Shown piece after piece: positions 26,433 through 40,038 of a DNA stretch of 64,000 nt; within the stretch, counting starts at the first letter, position 1, and each line of letters opens with the position of its first letter. A model generated the notes under the pieces. It was not told where the DNA came from, made no database searches, and saw nothing but the letters and a program-made list of their open reading frames with translations. Position numbers and translations under genes: made by a program. The stretch comes from Phallus indusiatus (Eukaryota; Basidiomycota; Agaricomycetes; Phallales; Phallaceae). Where the stretch lies: NCBI GenBank assembly GCA_027605045.1, contig JAQFWX010000008.1:124001-188000 (forward strand), in the 5' to 3' direction.

Positions 26433-27755
26433 TTCGGAGTTGAGGGATCACCGTGCACCAATGGTGCTCCTTTTAATTGACGAACGTTCATAAAGTAAAT
26501 ACTATACATAGTTATTTATTTATGTAACATCAACTTTTGTTTACTCTAACTTAATTTACATACGAACAATAACATATTATTGCTCAACCTTACACATGAA
26601 TCACAAATCATGCAAAAAAAATCAGCCTTATATGCAACGACAGTAATATAAATATACGACGATCGAACAAAAGCAATCGATAATTATTATCACTAATTAC
26701 AGATAATCTCGAACTTCAAAGAATAACTTTGATAGGTCGTTTAGAAAGCAACAGCACTGAGAGAAAAAAAAGAAAGGAAAAAAGGAAAAAAAAACGCTAT
26801 GCGATGCTCTACTCTACTATGTATGATTGGGTGAATTCATGACATTGATCAAGAAAAAAAGGTTGTCTCGATAAAATTACGGGAGTGCGAAAGTAAAAGG
26901 TGGTTAGCGGGTGAGAAATGTGAGGGGGCGTAGATAAGTGGGTGGGTTCGATGGATGTACAAGGATGTATGCTCGGGTCGTTCTCCAAATAAAAAAGAAA
27001 TAAAGCACAACAAAACACAGAAAGAAAGAAAAAGAAAAAAAATCGAGCAAATTGAATCTGTGTGGCCTTACGCCGTCTAGACATGAATATGCGATTTGCA
27101 AGGAAGCGAAGCGATATGCGGGGAAGAATAATTTCGTGTGGTGATGAGGTTTGGACAGAATCACGGTTCGTAAGAGGATAGTTGGCGTTGTTGTTTGGTT
27201 TCGTGTAGCATGCAAGTACATGTATAGCAAAACACCAGAAGGCCTTTGAACAAGTTAATGTAAAAGCCTCCTTTTTTGAAAACGGATGGAGAGGAAGGAT
27301 TTCAGAGCAATTCGATTAGACGACGGATAGAAGGAACACAGGATACGGGGCCACGATAGAAGAGAATTACGATAAGCGACGGATTTCGTCGATGTCGACG
27401 AGATGCATTCGAGGTACGCGTGTCAGCCACACGAATGGGCACACAGCGTAGGATAAGAAAATTGGAGTTTGACGTCCTATAGAGACGAGACACGAGCCGG
27501 AGAAAGGGTAAGGGGAGGATTGAGGTTCGAGACGAATAAGTTGAGAGAGTAGTGCAGCGCGATAGAGCGACAAAAAAATGGGGAGACAGAGACAGACAGA
27601 TAGAGACAGTAAGATTAGGTTAACACGGGATTAGGCGAACTCGCATTTGAGTCGAGCCGCCCAGGGCCGACTAAATAAAACTCGAGAAAGGAAAAGAAAC
27701 TCGCAAAGGCGAGGAACAGCAGCAATTGAGCAGCGGGATACGTTGTAGGGTTGGT
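26433..27755. other. Convergent intergenic between RIB3 and DED1
   Basis: Both genes end here. The left half is AT-rich. From about 26760 to 27700 the plus strand is rich in A/G, so the DED1 transcript would have a C/U-rich trailer. The open frames (for example minus 26904-27230) look like products of that composition rather than proteins. Confidence 0.5.
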
Positions 27756-29972
<2,217 letters not shown>

Positions 29973-32534
29973 ATTACTATTTTATAGTAGTTGAAGTTGA
30001 TTTTTTTGAAGTGAATCAAAGGAGTTGAAAATAAAAGAAACTTGATGTTTCTGTCTACGAGAGTGGGAGTTGGTGGGAGTTTTTAAGTGAGGGGTGCAAA
30101 GCGTCTTTTCGCTGTCGGAGCTTGGATACGACGTGATCCGAATATCTGGCGGGTGATGTTCCCACGGTCATTTTGTCGAAACCGCTTATCCTCACCGGAT
30201 GGCTACTTGGCCACTTGGCCATCGACGGCACATGCAAATGACTTCGCGTTCTCTTCCTATAATCTTCCCTGCGAAACAGCAGCAGAAGATTTCTTAATTT
30301 GCTGACTCACTCCTGCTTATCGCCCATCTCTTTCCTATAGAAATGTGTGAATTGTTCAGCCAAGAGAAGCCTATTTTGCAAAAGCATGTCCCAACTTGCG
30401 ATGCACCGTGTGGAACAAGGTGAGGCGATCTCACTCAATATTTTCCTGAAATTTCACGCTTCTTCTCCAAGCTCTTCATGTATTATCGAGCCATGACGTA
30501 TTTTATTATATTATCGCTCTGTTGAGTGGACACAGGTGGACACGCATGCCCTCGAGACAAATTGTTCACGAACCGCCTAGCAGCATCGGCTCGGAGCTTC
30601 CTGACCTTTAATCAATTGTTCATTTTCTGTGTTTAACCCAGATGGTCGTCTTGCAGCCCTTTCTGTCCAGTCGCTCCTAGTTGCTCACGCTAAATCACGA
30701 TCCTCCCTGACCATTCTATCACGAGATGTTCTTCTGAGAAAGGAACGCTTCGATTTCTCTAGATTCTTCATATCACAAATCACTTAAATCATTTCAATCG
30801 GTGCCTACTGAGGCCCTCTGCACACTCCAATGAACAGCATGTTCCGTTTTCCGTTTACCGGACACGGAACCGCACATACTCCAACACAGCAACCTTTCCT
30901 GCCGAACTCGGAACGTGCATCAATCATTATATTTCATCGTTCGATGCCGTTTATACAAACGTAAGTAAGTAACAAGCACCTTAAGAGAAACGAGGCAAAA
31001 TGTAACGAGGCTTGTATTTCTTCCGATCGCTAATGAGCCTTACCCTACTTTTAGATAATATTGCCCTATTGAGTGCCATGACATATCACAAAACGTGGAG
31101 AATTAATGGCTCATGTCATTCATTTCTTGCTATTTCAGTTTTAAGCAAACTCAAATTTGACTCTAGCCATTTCTTCATTGATAACAGTGCCCAATCTCAC
31201 CTGACATTTGTATATATGCCATAAAACCCACTGGCCACCCGCTACTTTAACCTATAGTTCTCCAAACCGATCATACGTAATTGTAGACCGTACTAAAGCA
31301 ACTCCTACCACATGATCTCGAACGTCTCTTAGAGGCTAGTCTTTAATTTCAGGAAGCTGGTGTCGTCAATTTTCAATGAGATACGTTTAAATAACCAAGA
31401 GCGGTTAGCCTAAAATAGTTTGGAGTATTGATACCAAGTACTGTGGCCAGATAATTAGGAGAAGAGTATGCTTCAGGGTAGGCCGATTCATATGTCAAAT
31501 ACACTTGACATAGATGTGCTGAGTATATCCAAACCTAGAGGTTAAGTACTCTATCATGCCGAGGCTTGAGGGCGGATGTGTACAAATCAGCAAGGTCACT
31601 GTCAGTTACTATCATAATGTCCGAGTCAGGGCAGACAGCGGATAAGTCCTAAGTACTAATGAGGACCCTTACCTTTAAACATGTTCCCTTTGAGTCGCCG
31701 GGATTACTAATGGTCTGAACACCTAAATCAAGAATTAAGTTAATGGATGTGCAATTCAAAAGAATTTCAGGAACCGAAAATGTACGTGAAAGTCTAGTGG
31801 TTGAAAGTAAGGGTTTGGATTCGCTGGCAGTTAGTCCATTGTTTCTATTGTTAGAAAATAGGGGGACTACTGGTACCTAGTCGTAGTACCTATTTGAGAC
31901 GATAAATTGATGGATATTTAAATATGTTGCATTCACACTTTGTCCGCACGTGTACGCTTCAGGTAATGTTTTCAAGCTTGTTTCCATCGTAACGAATATA
32001 CGGCTGCGCAAAGTTGAAAGTCCCAATATAGCCTGAGAAATATCGATAAACTCCCACACTGGGTTTCGGTGTAAAGAAACGCCATGCTTCTACTTCGTCA
32101 TGTATGATTGACCTCTAAGTTGGGTCGACGATTTGAAAACCGCCAAAGACTAAGCCTTGCGAGAAGACATAAACAATGAAATTTCTTTTAAGCGGTTAGA
32201 GAATATCGGTGAATATCAACCGCGGTAATAACGAAATGTGCAACTTAGTCAGAACGAAGCAGTACTTCCATTTTTTGAAATGATACAGAATGATGCCCGC
32301 TATAATTACCTGACAATTGATTAATTCGTTGCGGATGAGCCGTTGTCAATTTGCTCGCGAAAGACAGACGACCAGTATATTAAATTGGAAGTCGCCGAAA
32401 TTGTTGGAGAAGGCTACACAAATATATTCGAGTTCGATACAAATCCCACCTAATTCAACTTAGACAGATTATTTATCATCTGCAAAATTTTTTTGCTTAC
32501 GTTCAACATAACGACTCACATCAGGGACATGAAC
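29973..32534. other. Intergenic between DED1 (5') and HGH1 (3')
   Basis: About 2.5 kb holding the DED1 promoter and the HGH1 3' flank. No open frame longer than about 72 codons has any family feature. No RNA gene or repeat is seen by eye. Confidence 0.5.
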
Positions 32535-34257
32535 TTACACTTCTTCTATTCTTTCATCTTCGGAATCATCTTCATCTTCATCTTCATGATCTTTATCTTT
32601 TTCCACAATAGTCGTTATATCACCATCATTTGTCGTCTCGTCGCTTTCGTCCCGTTTCAGTAAATTGACCAATCTTTCAACATGTTCTGAAACCTTGATC
32701 ACACGCTTTATCAGGTGTTGTCATATAACCTAGTTTGTGATCAACTCACTTTTTCTACTGCTTCCGTTTCATGCAATACGCGTATAATTTCATATGTACC
32801 GTTGTTCCTGAGGTAATCACGTCCCCATCGCGTTGTACATAAAAGAAGTAGTGATTCAATATGCGCCAATCGCAATGCGCTGTCAGGCTCCCGTTTTTTG
32901 GTGGGAGGCAGGAACTGTAAAACAGCGGGTAACTTCTCTTGTTCCTGTCATTTACTGAATAAATGAGTGTCATTCAGTAGGTAACACAATTTACCTCCAG
33001 TTCTAGTTCTTCCGGACCCGCCAAGGGTAGTAAAATGGCAGGGAGAATGTTAACACCAGAAGCTTCGATTTTCGAAGGTGATACTGATATTTGTTCATCT
33101 TCAGCTGAGAGTAGGGCCTTGTGTGCCGGTGCATGGAAGCAGCAATTTCTAGTCATAGTCAGTTTCATGTTAGTTACTCGAAATGCAGACGCAATATCAA
33201 CTAACTTGATAACTGAAACGACTCCACCACGACGTATTGCATCTCTATGTTCCGTAAATGGCGTCAACTTTGCGATTGGGTATTCCAGTTGTGAGCTTGA
33301 CTCCAATGGATCAATCGATTCGGGCGTGAGGAAAAATAAACGCCCGTTAGGTGTCTGGTAAGTGATAATTCCATGAGTGATCAAGACCCGTCTGATTTCT
33401 GCAACGAACAAACCGATCAAACGTTTCTTACCACACTTAGATTAGCAAAAACACCAGACAAAAAATGCAGAGATCCTTTCCGGGCTCCCGCATCTTTTGT
33501 GAGCTCGCTTCCTTCTACTTTCGCGCTAGCTGCAAATGCATCTAATAAAAACGGAAGAGCCAACATTTCTTTAGAATCACTGGTTGATAAGGAGGGAGAT
33601 GGCGATGTCCCTGAGCGCGATTGTGTGGGATAATATCGATAACTTAACAATGGATCGACAATAATAGTAACTTTAAGTGACAGCAACGTTGAGCAGACTG
33701 ATTGTAGTGATGTGATATTAGAAAGAAGCATTGCTGCGAGATCAGCTAATATGGAAGGCGGGTGCTATAAAACCAAGACGAGTCAAATGAATTCGCCGCA
33801 ATAATCAAAATAATAACTAACCAGGATGTATGAAACCAAGAAACCTAAAAAGGATTCATCTGAAAGGGACGCAATCCATAACGGGGAATCGGTCAAATTA
33901 ACAAGGGCGCGAAAAGCGTCGTGAGCGATAGCCTGAATGGCCAACTGATTATTTCCATCTCAGCGACGATACGACGAAGAATAACGTGCCAGCTGATCGC
34001 GACATAGTAATTTCAAATCTCTGCATAGTTCCGAATCTTTAAGTCCATTTTTAGAGTTCCCGCTCTTGAAGAAAATATCCCGATGTGGTGAACCAGGGGG
34101 TGTTTGACCCAGTAGATTTTCTAGAGCAATTTGTCTTACTTGGGGATTCCTATCATGGAGAAACTGAAGCAGCTAAGAAATTGAAATCAATAAGACTGAA
34201 TTATTGTTGAATCAGCGGACAGGACGCAGGACGTACCTCTTGTAATTGTGTGTCCAT
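32535..34257 (-). CDS. HGH1: Hgh1, eEF2-folding chaperone (armadillo-like)
   Basis: Hgh1 hands newly made translation factor eEF2 to the TRiC chaperonin. Minus-strand exons: 34257-34237, 34172-33822, 33764-33432, 33354-33206, 33148-32995, 32944-32750 and 32693-32535. Family blocks in order: QLQELLQFLHDRNPQVRQIA, DAFRALVNLTDSP, LADLAAMLLSNIT, GVFANLSV joined to TPNGRLFFLTP, KLTPFTEHRDAIRRGGV, NCCFHAPAHK, ILPAILLPLAGPEELE, ESLLLLCTTRWGRDYLR and a Glu/Asp-rich tail. All joins keep phase. One oddity: TGA at 33962-33960 interrupts exon 2 between YSSSYRR and DGNNQLAIQ. A 45-nt intron, 34003-33959, would remove it and keep the frame, but its donor (GTCGCG) is weak. The gene is head-to-head with SPT20. 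Confidence 0.88.
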
Positions 34258-34345
34258 TTGAGAGTGATTACATAAGGTGAGCTGGTGTGACGTCGCGTTG
34301 ACCAAGAACGATCAAAGCGTTTGGAGGTCGAAAGCCACTTGCTGA
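34258..34345. promoter_or_regulatory. 88-bp shared upstream region of HGH1 and SPT20
   Basis: The two start codons are 88 bp apart on opposite strands, so both 5' UTRs and core promoters must be compressed here or overlap the opposite gene. No TATA box is evident. The call rests on geometry alone. Confidence 0.55.
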
Positions 34346-36907
34346 ATGGCTCTTGTGTACAATCAGCCCGGATTCGCTCAGAGGCTATTGGAGAAGTACA
34401 AAACGTCACCACCATCCTTCTCCATCGACTACTACGACGACCATTGGTTGCTGAATAAAGCTCCGACCAAGTTCCTGTACACCCAACCGTTCTCGGTAAG
34501 TCTCCACTATCTGAAGCTTATCTTACTAATGCATTTTGCATAGTCGTTATTGGATGATATAAATTCGCTGAGAATACCCGTGGATTTCATCGAACTATTC
34601 GATGCTGCCAATGTCTCGTACTATGAAGGTTAGGAATGCCCTTGACCACCGTTACACCGATATCTGAGACTCTGTAGGCTGCATGATTGTGGAAAACATT
34701 GACCATAGGAAGCCCCGAACTCACCATCAGCAAACATCCAATAAAGAACCGGAGTCTGTTCGAGTCGTACTGCATCCTAGTCCTGAGACCCTATATGCCG
34801 ATATCTGTTTGCTAAATGCCAAGTACGGAAATACCTGGACAGATATAGATGCGCTAGATATAGAATCTAAGATTTTGGTTCGTCCAGCTTTTCTTGTATA
34901 TCTGACACGCTTTTGAACGTCGTTTGTAGAACGCTATTACCCCGCCACTTCACCTAAATCCCGATCCAAATCACACTCGGATCGTTAATTCTGTTATCCA
35001 AGCGACTACCCTACCGGAAACCATATTGCAGAAGCGCAAGTTAAGCCACGACACGGAAGAAAACGAGAGCGAGAAAGCCAAGCGTGCAAAGCTTTGCAGT
35101 CAGTATATGCATCCGCGGCATGGGAAATCATCTATATCGTGAGTTGTCACCCCTCACCATAATAATATTTGACTTTAATTTCATTTGCAGACAAAAACGA
35201 TCTTTGTTTGATATTCTTGGCGAAATTGCTACCAAAGATCAGAAAGGTCTTTATACCCTCAAATACAAGCCTGTGCGACCGCCGAAAAAGGAACTCGCTG
35301 TTATAGCGCAACCGGTCTCTTCTGCAGCGACTCCAGTGCAAACGACCGCACCAGCGGCGCCCGTACCCGTTGCAATTACCTCCGCTGTACCCTCTCTTCC
35401 TCCCTCAACCCAAGATGATTCCAATTTGAAACAAAAACAAACGGTAGGCGCGGCTAAACATCCTACCGAAGTACCAGCCATGGTCAATGGCAATAAACAC
35501 AAGCCAATTATTGCTCAACCGATGGCAGCGAGTTCCCCGCACGTTCCATCTCCAACTGTCGAGCAGCCTAGAGCAAGCGTACCCCCGCCTGTTGTTCGTA
35601 CACCTGTTTCTACTAGAGCTGCGCTTGCCAGCTCTCCTACGCCCGTACCCCAGCCTCCTTCGCATATTCCTCCTCCTCAATTACCAGCGTCAAGTCCACG
35701 GCCTCCTCATCCTCCTGTTGATCTACCCTCGTTACCCAATAGACCTACTCCGCCGATCTCTGTTACTTCTTCACCCGTTAAGCAAGAGGAACACCGTCTT
35801 CCAACTCCAGCACAAGGTGTTCAAGTACATTCCCAATCACCGGCCATAGTCCCTCCCGTTCCAGTAGTAAGTGAATTAAACTTCGAAGATGTACTAATAT
35901 CTATAACGTTATCTTTTAAGAACGCGCATACACAATGGCAGTACTTTGGTGCTCAAAATCATACACATTTGCAACATCCCTTACCTCAACAGCAACAGCC
36001 CGTGCATCCGCAAATGCAGATTAAGGCTCCACAATTGCAACCCCAGCTACCCGCATCATCTCCACACCCGCCCCATGTATCACCCCGAGCACAACCCACC
36101 CCTCAACTTCCGTCAACCCAGCCGCTCCCACAGCCAGAACCTCAGCTCCAACGAGCACCGTCGCAGCAGCAATCTCCATCTCCATCATTGCAAGCTCAAG
36201 TACAACCCAAACCGCCACAATTACCGTTACAAGCGCAGAAAAAACAACCCTTGCCACAACCTTCACAAGCAGTTGCGCACACACCTCAAGCACAGATGCA
36301 AGGGTTTCCCAATCGTCCTGCTTATGCTCAAAACATGTACAAACCGCCTGGTGCCGTTCCTCAATACCCGAATATGACTACCCAAAGGTCGAGCCCTCTT
36401 GCACATCCGCCGCAGCAAAATCTATCGCACGCACAAACTCAACACGTCACTGCGGCTCAACAGGCGCAACAGGCTGTTGCTGGTGGTGGTGCACAGATGC
36501 AGACGCACGCGATGAACCAGTGGACATTACAGCAGCAGCAGCAACAAGCTCGTTATTTACAAAGTCAGCAAGCTGCCGCTGCTGCTGCGCATCACCCGCA
36601 GGTTATGCCTCAGCATGGTCATGCCATTGGACAGCAGCATCATGCTCAGCAAGCAAACATGGTTCGACCCACTCAAGCGCACGATCCTTCTCAACAGCCG
36701 GCGATGATGCATCCGCAAATGCAATATAATCAGATGTACACGTACCAGATGCATCAGAATATGTTGAATGGTATGCGAATGCCTCCGAACGCTCAATATA
36801 TGGCACAATGGCGAGCTGCTCAAGCTCAAGCTCAGGGGGCGGGACGTGGAGGGGGTGCTCCAATGGGAACGATACCTGTGAATTACCAACTGCTCGCTGC
36901 CCGTGTT

Positions 36908-37000
<93 letters not shown>

Positions 37001-37030
37001 GCCCAAGTTCCTCAGGGAACGCAGCGTTGA
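34346..37030 (+). CDS. SPT20: Spt20-family SAGA subunit with long poly-Gln C-terminus
   Basis: Spt20 is a structural subunit of the SAGA histone-acetyltransferase coactivator. Exons: 34346-34495, 34544-34628, 34678-34877, 34930-35138, 35191-35866 and 35921-37030, 809 residues. The N-terminal ~200 residues carry the Spt20 signature: LLEKYKTSPPSFSIDYYDDH, FIELFDAANVSYYEGCMIVE, a predicted strand VRVVLHPSPETLYADICLLN, and TDIDALDIESKILNAI. The rest is Pro/Gln-rich and ends in 31 consecutive Gln, as is common in fungal Spt20. The 54-nt intron at 35867-35920 has a perfect GTAAGT donor and a TACTAAT branch site, but it is also open in frame, so keeping it would only add 18 residues. The start is the first ATG, 88 bp from HGH1. 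Confidence 0.87.
36908..37000 (+). repeat. CAG/CAA tract encoding 31 glutamines in SPT20
   Basis: 93 bp of interspersed CAG and CAA codons, in frame, directly before AQVPQGTQR and the stop. The antisense strand reads as poly-Leu and gives a false open frame of 149 codons. Confidence 0.95.
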
Positions 37031-37409
37031 TAATCTTTTCCTTTCTTCTTTTTTTTTATTTAGCGGGTTACCCTTATTGTATCGATGTTAATTATCTATT
37101 GGATGTAGAATATAATTGGATGATCCTTTATCGCTACATATAGTCTCTTCGTGACGGGCAATCGTTGCCGAAGACTTACGACCATAGTATGCTTCTTTAT
37201 GCTTCTAGCAGCCGCGATGTCATGTGTGCGATTTAAGACGTTAAACGAGACAAACGGAGACAACGGCGAACACTGACCGGGATCCTGTGAATTTTTGGCG
37301 AGAGATTCCGAAGCTCCAGTCAAACAATCCCCGATGAACGATTACCCGACAAGTTTTTGAATAAAGCAAGCAATCGCCTCTTTGCTAACGGGATCATTGA
37401 ACACCAACA
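37031..37409. other. Intergenic, SPT20 3' flank and hydrolase promoter
   Basis: 379 bp with a T-rich stretch just after the SPT20 stop. No other feature can be supported. Confidence 0.5.
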
Positions 37410-39789
37410 ATGAGTCGTAAAATAGACGACACCGAACTATTGCTGCACCGTAAAGTTGTTTCTAGGTCCAAAGCAAGGCCAAGGTCGATTCTGGGGCCGC
37501 TGATTCTCTCCGTCTTCATATTCATCGTTATCTCATGCGGAAGCTTCCAGTCATGGTCATGGACAACGCGCTCTGTGAGACTTTCACAAAATGATCACGA
37601 TATCGACTGGACATCGTTACCCCCCGGGACAGTGAAATGGTGGCCATGCGACCTTCCAGGCGACTTGGAAGGATCTGAATGCGGATTTGTTATGCAAGTT
37701 GTTTCAGTGTATTCCATTTCGCTGCTTCACTTTTCAATGTCTTTAGCACACCTCTCGACTACTTCAATTCCAGCGCAGGAGTAGCCAAAGTCGCCTTGGG
37801 ACGTTATAAAGCGACCAAACATCCTCGAATGGGGACTATATTAGTAAACCCAGGTTATTATCAGTTCACAGTATTAACTCGAACGTCCCTCTGATGTTTC
37901 TAATAGGCGGACCAGGGGCTTCCGGCAAGGCATGGGCTACTCAAATGGGGACGGCCTTTCAAGCCTTCATGGGCGAGAACTACGACATCGTTGGCCTCGA
38001 CCCTCGTGGTATTGGACTAACCGGGTGCCTCATTTATTTCTCTAAATATTTTCTTTTCTTATCGCTAAAACTCTCTCAGACCTACTGTGCAATGCTTCCG
38101 TCCTCAAGATGCTTCGCCTTTCGGCATAAACAGCGTTATCCAGACAGGTTTCGATATTGCACCCAATATATCCGATCCTCAAACGCGTCATCATTTGATT
38201 AACCAACAAGGGCACGCTCTCGCGTTCTATAAGACGGCCATGGAAGTTTGTAAATCCACGATGGGTGATACGCTGCGATATATGGGTACTAGTACCATTG
38301 CTCGGGATGTTGATTTCATCACTACTGTTCTCGAAGGTCGTGACGCTTTAATGTATGTGTCAAATGATTAGCATCATCAGATTTTTGACAGAAAATTTTT
38401 GGCAGTAATTTTTGGGGAATCAGTTACGGTTCTGTTCTCGGAAGCTACGTTGTGAATATGTCAGTTCAAGAACCTGAAATACTGGAATACATTTTGATCG
38501 TTGTTTCGTTAGGTTTCCCGACCGTGTAGGTCGCGTAGTGATTGATGGCATAGCTCATCCTGGAGAATGGGCTTGTGAGTGCGTCTCGTAAATTCAAAAG
38601 CTGCTGTCCAATAACCTTTTCAGCTACACCGGGTCACAAATATCATAACTGGCTTGTAGACACCCAGGCAACTTATGACCTGTTCCTTTCAGAATGTTCA
38701 AAAGTGCGTCCCCTTCGCAAATTTACGAACAGGAAAGTAAAGACCTTATTTTTACCGACGCATACAGTCACATTGCGCTTTGGCGAAGCATGCCAATGAA
38801 GACCCAGAGCTTATTAAATCTCGTATCGATAATTTCATAGAGAAATTATATTTTGAGCCTATGCCTGTACCCAATGCCATATTACCTGGCGTGTTGACCC
38901 AGGGAATGTTAAAGAGTGAGTTGTTCCTAAATACTCTCGCAAATAACATCGACTGAGGATATATTCAGGAGCACTCTTTATAGCATTACAAAACCCATTA
39001 ATATGGTCATATTTCGCCGGTAATCTCCAAGAAGCCATGAACGGCAATGCAACAATCATCACAAACCAGAATCGTTTCGGACATATTGGTCGTTCTTTAT
39101 TCAGTAATGCAGTATCCTGCAATGATAATGCACCATTCGCACCTCCAACGGCCGAGGAACTAGTCGATGGAGAGCTCGCGGCTATGAAAAATGTTTCTCG
39201 TTTTGCCTTTGTCCTCCCATTCGCCGAAGGTGAAACAGCAGGTTGTCAGTACTGGCCTGTTACACCGCCAGAAAGATTCCAAGGTCCGTGGAACCATACC
39301 CTTCGCAATCCTATCCTTGTCTTGAGTAACAAGGTAAGAAATAGTTTAGACTTCCTATCCGTTCACACGTCACTTTGACTAAATCTAAATTTGATTTTAA
39401 GCTGGATCCTGTAACCCCGTTAGACAGCGGCCTATGGGTACGAAACCAGTTAAAAGAATCAGCGAGGATAATAATTCGCGATGGGCCTGGAGTTAGCGCT
39501 CTTTTAATTTGGATACGATTCAACGATAATTGATATTCTATTCTAACAGCATACAACCCTCACTTTACCTTCCATATGTAGTGGAAAGGCAACTCGCGAA
39601 TATTTCTTAAATGGCATCCTTCCACCAGATGAACACCGCTGTCCTGTCGATGCCTCCATTTACCCCTCTGGAAAGCCTCCGATCTCACGGCCTAGAGAAG
39701 ACGAGTACATGCTTGCAAAACTTCATGAACTGAGCGAATTTTATGATCGTTTCATGCGTTGGCCGGTTGATCCTTCATGGCGGATTTAA
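37410..39789 (+). CDS. Membrane-anchored alpha/beta hydrolase with TAP-like C-terminal domain
   Basis: Eleven exons: 37410-37693, 37747-37853, 37907-38024, 38080-38352, 38406-38459, 38513-38574, 38624-38703, 38768-38915, 38969-39333, 39402-39491 and 39550-39789, 606 residues. A single hydrophobic segment at about residues 27-45 (ILGPLILSVFIFIVISCG) after a basic N-terminus looks like a type II membrane anchor. Then come the oxyanion-side NPGGPGASGK, DIVGLDPRGIG, the nucleophile elbow FWGISYGSVLGSYV, the acid in LDPVTPLD and the histidine in DGPGHTT: a full Ser-Asp-His triad as in tripeptidyl-aminopeptidase-like hydrolases. Substrate is unknown; a peptidase or esterase role is inference. The first intron starts with GC, not GT (37694-37746, GCAAGT donor); only this choice gives the expected CGFVI-TPLDYFN join. 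All other introns are GT-AG. Confidence 0.85.
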
Positions 39790-40038
39790 CTTATTCAAAA
39801 CAATTTGTATACTACGAAGGAAAAAATTCTCCCTTCTACTTTATTATGTAAAATCACAACCACCCTTCTCTTGAATTTTGTTTTTCCTTGACTGTTTTAC
39901 AGATTCTTGTGAATTCCCCTTTGAATTGCAGCATTGTTCCTTTGTTTGCGTTCAAGCCAGTCATCTCATTATATGTCATAATCACTCGAGACCCGAAAGC
40001 AAAGCCGCAGACTAATGGTATATTACACAAACGCAAAA

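Noticed and set aside
36557..37006. Minus-strand 149-codon frame starting in poly-Leu
   Set aside because: Antisense of the CAG/CAA poly-Gln tract of SPT20.
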